Source of the DNA: Saprospiraceae bacterium | GTDB lineage: Bacteria; Bacteroidota; Bacteroidia; Chitinophagales; Saprospiraceae | DNA: 7,778 bases | Reading direction: 5' to 3' | Assembly: GCA_020850025.1 (NCBI GenBank) | Contig: JADZFI010000199.1 | Coordinates: forward strand, 1 to 7,778 | Shown: in pieces, positions 5,903 to 7,778 of the stretch | Numbering within the stretch: position 1 is the first letter of the stretch | How the letters are laid out: every line of letters begins with the position of its first letter | Program-made: the position numbers and the translations under genes | Notes under the pieces: generated by a model | Told to the model about the DNA's origin: nothing | Seen by the model: only the letters and a program-made list of their open reading frames with translations | The model's database searches: none

Positions 5903-6559
5903 ATGGATACCAATGTAATATATCCCATGCCGCGTATTGGAGATCAGGCGCCGGATTTCGAAGCCCTGACTACCACCGGCAAACTCCGTTTTTCTGAATA
6001 TGCCAAAGGCTCATGGACCATTCTATTTTCTCACCCGGCTGATTTTACGCCGGTTTGCACCACTGAAATGAGTGGCTTTGCCAAAGAGAAGGCATTTTTT
6101 AATGAAAGAGGAGCCAAACTGATTGGGCTTAGCATAGACAGCATACACGCTCACGTGGCCTGGGTGCAAAATGTGCGGGAAAAAACAGGCGTGCTGTTTG
6201 AATTCCCCATTATTGCAGACCTGGATATGTCGGTTGCAAAAAAATACGGTATGCTTCAGCCGGGAGAAAGCGAAACGGCAGCCGTTCGCGCCGTGTTTTT
6301 CATTGACCCCAATTTCAAAATCCGACTCATGATGTACTACCCGCTCAACGTGGGCAGAAATATGGAAGAAATAAAGCGCGCCCTGATTGCCCTGCAAACA
6401 GTGGATCAGCACAAGTGCGCCTTGCCGCTTGATTGGAAACCCGGCGACAAAGCCATTGTGCCACCTCCCAAAACGCTGGAGGAACTCGACGCACGCTTGA
6501 ATAGCGATTACGAAATGGTAGATTTCTACTTAGCCCGGAAATCGCTGAATTTGAATTGA
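5903..6559 (+). CDS. Peroxiredoxin, Prx6 (1-Cys-like) subfamily
   Basis: A 218-residue thiol peroxidase that reduces H2O2 and organic hydroperoxides in the cytoplasm. The active site is HPADFTPVCTTE: C52 is the peroxidatic cysteine within the P-x-x-x-T-x-x-C motif (P45, T49), and R129 (AAVRAVFFIDP) is the conserved arginine. The Prx6 C-terminal domain is recognised from YYPLNVGRNMEEIKRAL (about 145-161) and LPLDWKPGDKAIVPPP. Length and architecture fit the Prx6 family (about 210-225 residues). One further cysteine, C172 (HKCALPLDW), lies at the start of the C-terminal domain. It is not at the far C-terminal position used as resolving cysteine in archaeal Prx6 enzymes, so its role is uncertain. 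The start ATG gives the normal N-terminus (PRIGDQAPDFEA). The gene is followed 13 nt later by an intrinsic terminator and appears to be monocistronic. Confidence 0.95.
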   Translation: MDTNVIYPMPRIGDQAPDFEALTTTGKLRFSEYAKGSWTILFSHPADFTPVCTTEMSGFAKEKAFFNERGAKLIGLSIDSIHAHVAWVQNVREKTGVLFEFPIIADLDMSVAKKYGMLQPGESETAAVRAVFFIDPNFKIRLMMYYPLNVGRNMEEIKRALIALQTVDQHKCALPLDWKPGDKAIVPPPKTLEELDARLNSDYEMVDFYLARKSLNLN

Positions 6560-6572
6560 TGTTGTAGTCAGC

Positions 6573-6604
6573 AAAAGCCGGAGGCATTCACCTTCGGCTT
6601 TTTT
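6573..6604 (+). terminator. Rho-independent terminator after the peroxiredoxin gene
   Basis: AAAAGCCGGAGG (6573-6584) pairs with CCTTCGGCTTTT (6591-6602) over 12 bp with one G-U wobble. The loop is CATTCA, and the stem runs into an uninterrupted T-run ending at 6604. It begins 13 nt after the stop codon at 6559. Confidence 0.93.
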
Positions 6605-6621
6605 GTTCATGCTACACTGAA

Positions 6622-6672
6622 AAACCCCTGAATAGTACCGACTTCACCTTGAAAAGTACAATTCAGGAGTTT
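6622..6672. promoter_or_regulatory. Imperfect 17-bp inverted repeat upstream of SQR, candidate operator or hairpin
   Basis: AAACCCCTGAATAGTAC (6622-6638) and the reverse complement of 6656-6672 (AAACTCCTGAATTGTAC) agree at 15 of 17 positions, separated by a 17-nt spacer. It lies after the peroxiredoxin terminator and immediately before the putative SQR promoter, with no T-run, so a protein-binding site is at least as likely as a terminator. Confidence 0.55.
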
Positions 6673-6687
6673 ACCCACAGACCGAGT

Positions 6688-6715
6688 TTTGTCCTATTAT
6701 TTCACCATACGGTTG
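6688..6715 (+). promoter_or_regulatory. Weak candidate promoter for the SQR gene
   Basis: TTTG (6688-6691) and TACGGTTG (6708-6715) resemble the Bacteroidota -33 and -7 elements. There is one mismatch in the -7 element and a short 16-nt spacer. The -7 element ends only 7 nt before the ATG, so the transcript would be nearly leaderless. Confidence 0.3.
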
Positions 6716-6722
6716 CTTGCTC

Positions 6723-7778
6723 ATGCCACACCATCAAATACTCATCATTGGCGGCGGAAACGCCGGAATTTCTACAGCGGCACAGTTGCTGCGTAAAAAC
6801 CGTAAACTGGACATTGCCATAGTAGATCCGGCCGACAAACACGATTACCAGCCTGCCTGGACCTTGGTAGGCGCCGGCACCTTTGACATCGAAAAAACCG
6901 AGCGCACTGAGGCCTCTGTGATGCCAAAGAAAGTGACCTGGATCAAGCTGAAAGCCGTGTCATTCGCACCGGATGAAAACCGGGTGGAACTGGACAATGG
7001 CTCCGTAACGTACGATTACATGGTGGTATGCCCGGGCATTCAGCTCAACTGGCATGAGATTAAAGGGCTGAAAGAAACGCTCGGAAAAAACAACGTGTGC
7101 AGCAACTATTCCTACGAAACTGCCCCTTACACTTTTGAGTGCCTGAAAAACTTCAAGGGAGGCACGGCTATTTTTCACAACCCTTCCACGCCGGTGAAAT
7201 GCGGCGGCGCCCCTCACAAGATCATGTACCTGGCGGCAGATTATTTCCGCAAACACGGAGTACTTCCCAAAGCGGATGTGCAATACTGGAGCGGCGGAGC
7301 CAAATTGTTTGCCGTGCCTGATTATGAAAAAACCTTGCTGAAAGTGGTGAGGCGCGGCAACATCAAACTGAACTTCCAGTACAACCTCACGGAAATTGAC
7401 GGCCCCAACAAAAAAGCAACCTTCGTGGGTTTCGGAGAGGAGAACAAGGGCGAAGTGAAAGTGATGGATTTTGACATGATTCACGTAACCCCGCCGCAAA
7501 GCGCCCCTGATTTTATTCGAAACAGCTCCCTGGCCAACAGCGCCGGCTGGGTGGAGGTAGACAAAGGCACGCTCCAGCATGTGCGCCACACCAATATTTT
7601 CTCCCTGGGCGACGCCTCCGGGCTCCCCATCTCCAAAACAGGGGCCGCCATCCGCAAACAGGCGCCGGTAGTGGTGACCAATCTTCTGGATGTAATGGAA
7701 GGGCGGCTGCCCTCTGCCACATATCTGGGCTACACCTCCTGCCCGCTGGTAACCGGCTATGGCAAACTGGTGCTGGCA
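6723..7778 (+). CDS. sqr: Sulfide:quinone oxidoreductase, type II (mitochondrial-like), 3' end cut by window
   Basis: This frame is open for 352 codons from ATG 6723 to the window edge with no stop, so the C-terminus is missing. The enzyme is a monotopic membrane flavoprotein that oxidises sulfide to sulfane sulfur and passes electrons to the quinone pool. Residues 5-15 (QILIIGGGNAG) form the N-terminal FAD-binding Rossmann motif; D297 in SLGDASGLP is in the second FAD-contact motif, followed by KTGAAIRKQAPVV. The two redox cysteines of the type II family are present: C160 in PVKCGGAPHKIMYL and C340 in GYTSCPLVTGYGK, corresponding as I recall to Cys201 and Cys379 of human SQOR. HVTPPQSAPDF and WVEVDKGTLQH are further blocks shared with that subfamily. 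A persulfide dioxygenase or rhodanese, its frequent partners, would have to lie beyond the window. The start is fixed by the position of the glycine-rich motif; no Shine-Dalgarno sequence is evident. Confidence 0.95.
   Translation, partial: MPHHQILIIGGGNAGISTAAQLLRKNRKLDIAIVDPADKHDYQPAWTLVGAGTFDIEKTERTEASVMPKKVTWIKLKAVSFAPDENRVELDNGSVTYDYMVVCPGIQLNWHEIKGLKETLGKNNVCSNYSYETAPYTFECLKNFKGGTAIFHNPSTPVKCGGAPHKIMYLAADYFRKHGVLPKADVQYWSGGAKLFAVPDYEKTLLKVVRRGNIKLNFQYNLTEIDGPNKKATFVGFGEENKGEVKVMDFDMIHVTPPQSAPDFIRNSSLANSAGWVEVDKGTLQHVRHTNIFSLGDASGLPISKTGAAIRKQAPVVVTNLLDVMEGRLPSATYLGYTSCPLVTGYGKLVLA

Noticed and set aside
6960..7589. Open frame of 209 codons on the - strand
   Set aside because: It is antisense to the SQR gene, which shows conserved FAD and cysteine motifs; no domain is recognisable in the antisense product.

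Overview
The window looks like a piece of a Bacteroidota chromosome. The evidence is: TAnnTTTG-type -7 promoter elements in front of several genes, weak or absent Shine-Dalgarno sequences, a Bacteroidota-style lipoprotein, and short-period degenerate repeats in the intergenic gaps. This placement is inferred from sequence character and protein flavour, not from a marker gene. No rRNA, tRNA, CRISPR array, transposase or phage gene was seen.

Left part (1-1740, + strand): bases 1-93 show nothing I can assign. A -7 promoter element at 94-101 precedes a small secreted OB-fold protein (115-537). A 7-bp-period repeat fills the gap to a two-domain VOC (glyoxalase/dioxygenase superfold) protein (577-1635). 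The VOC gene converges on the next transcription unit across a long imperfect inverted repeat (1656-1729).

Middle (1765-4488, - strand): a probable two-gene operon is read leftward from a near-consensus Bacteroidota promoter (4459-4488). It encodes a lipoprotein of unknown function, then, after only 9 nt, a long eukaryote-like urocanate hydratase (HutU, histidine degradation). No hutH, hutI or hutG is visible nearby. The 274-bp gap 4444-4717 holds this promoter, a ~9-bp-period repeat array and a REP-like element with two mini-hairpins. The last element also contains a -7-like match ahead of the next gene.

Right part (4718-7778, + strand): a Rieske non-haem iron oxygenase alpha subunit, a Prx6-type peroxiredoxin closed by a strong intrinsic terminator, and a type II (mitochondrial-like) sulfide:quinone oxidoreductase cut by the window end. 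Between terminator and SQR lies a 17-bp-arm imperfect inverted repeat, a possible operator. Peroxiredoxin and SQR are plausibly linked through oxidative and reactive-sulfur metabolism, but they appear to be separate transcription units.

I found no convincing undescribed multi-gene system. The most interesting material is the non-coding structure (four distinct repeat or palindrome elements in one 7.8-kb stretch) and the lipoprotein-hutU pairing.
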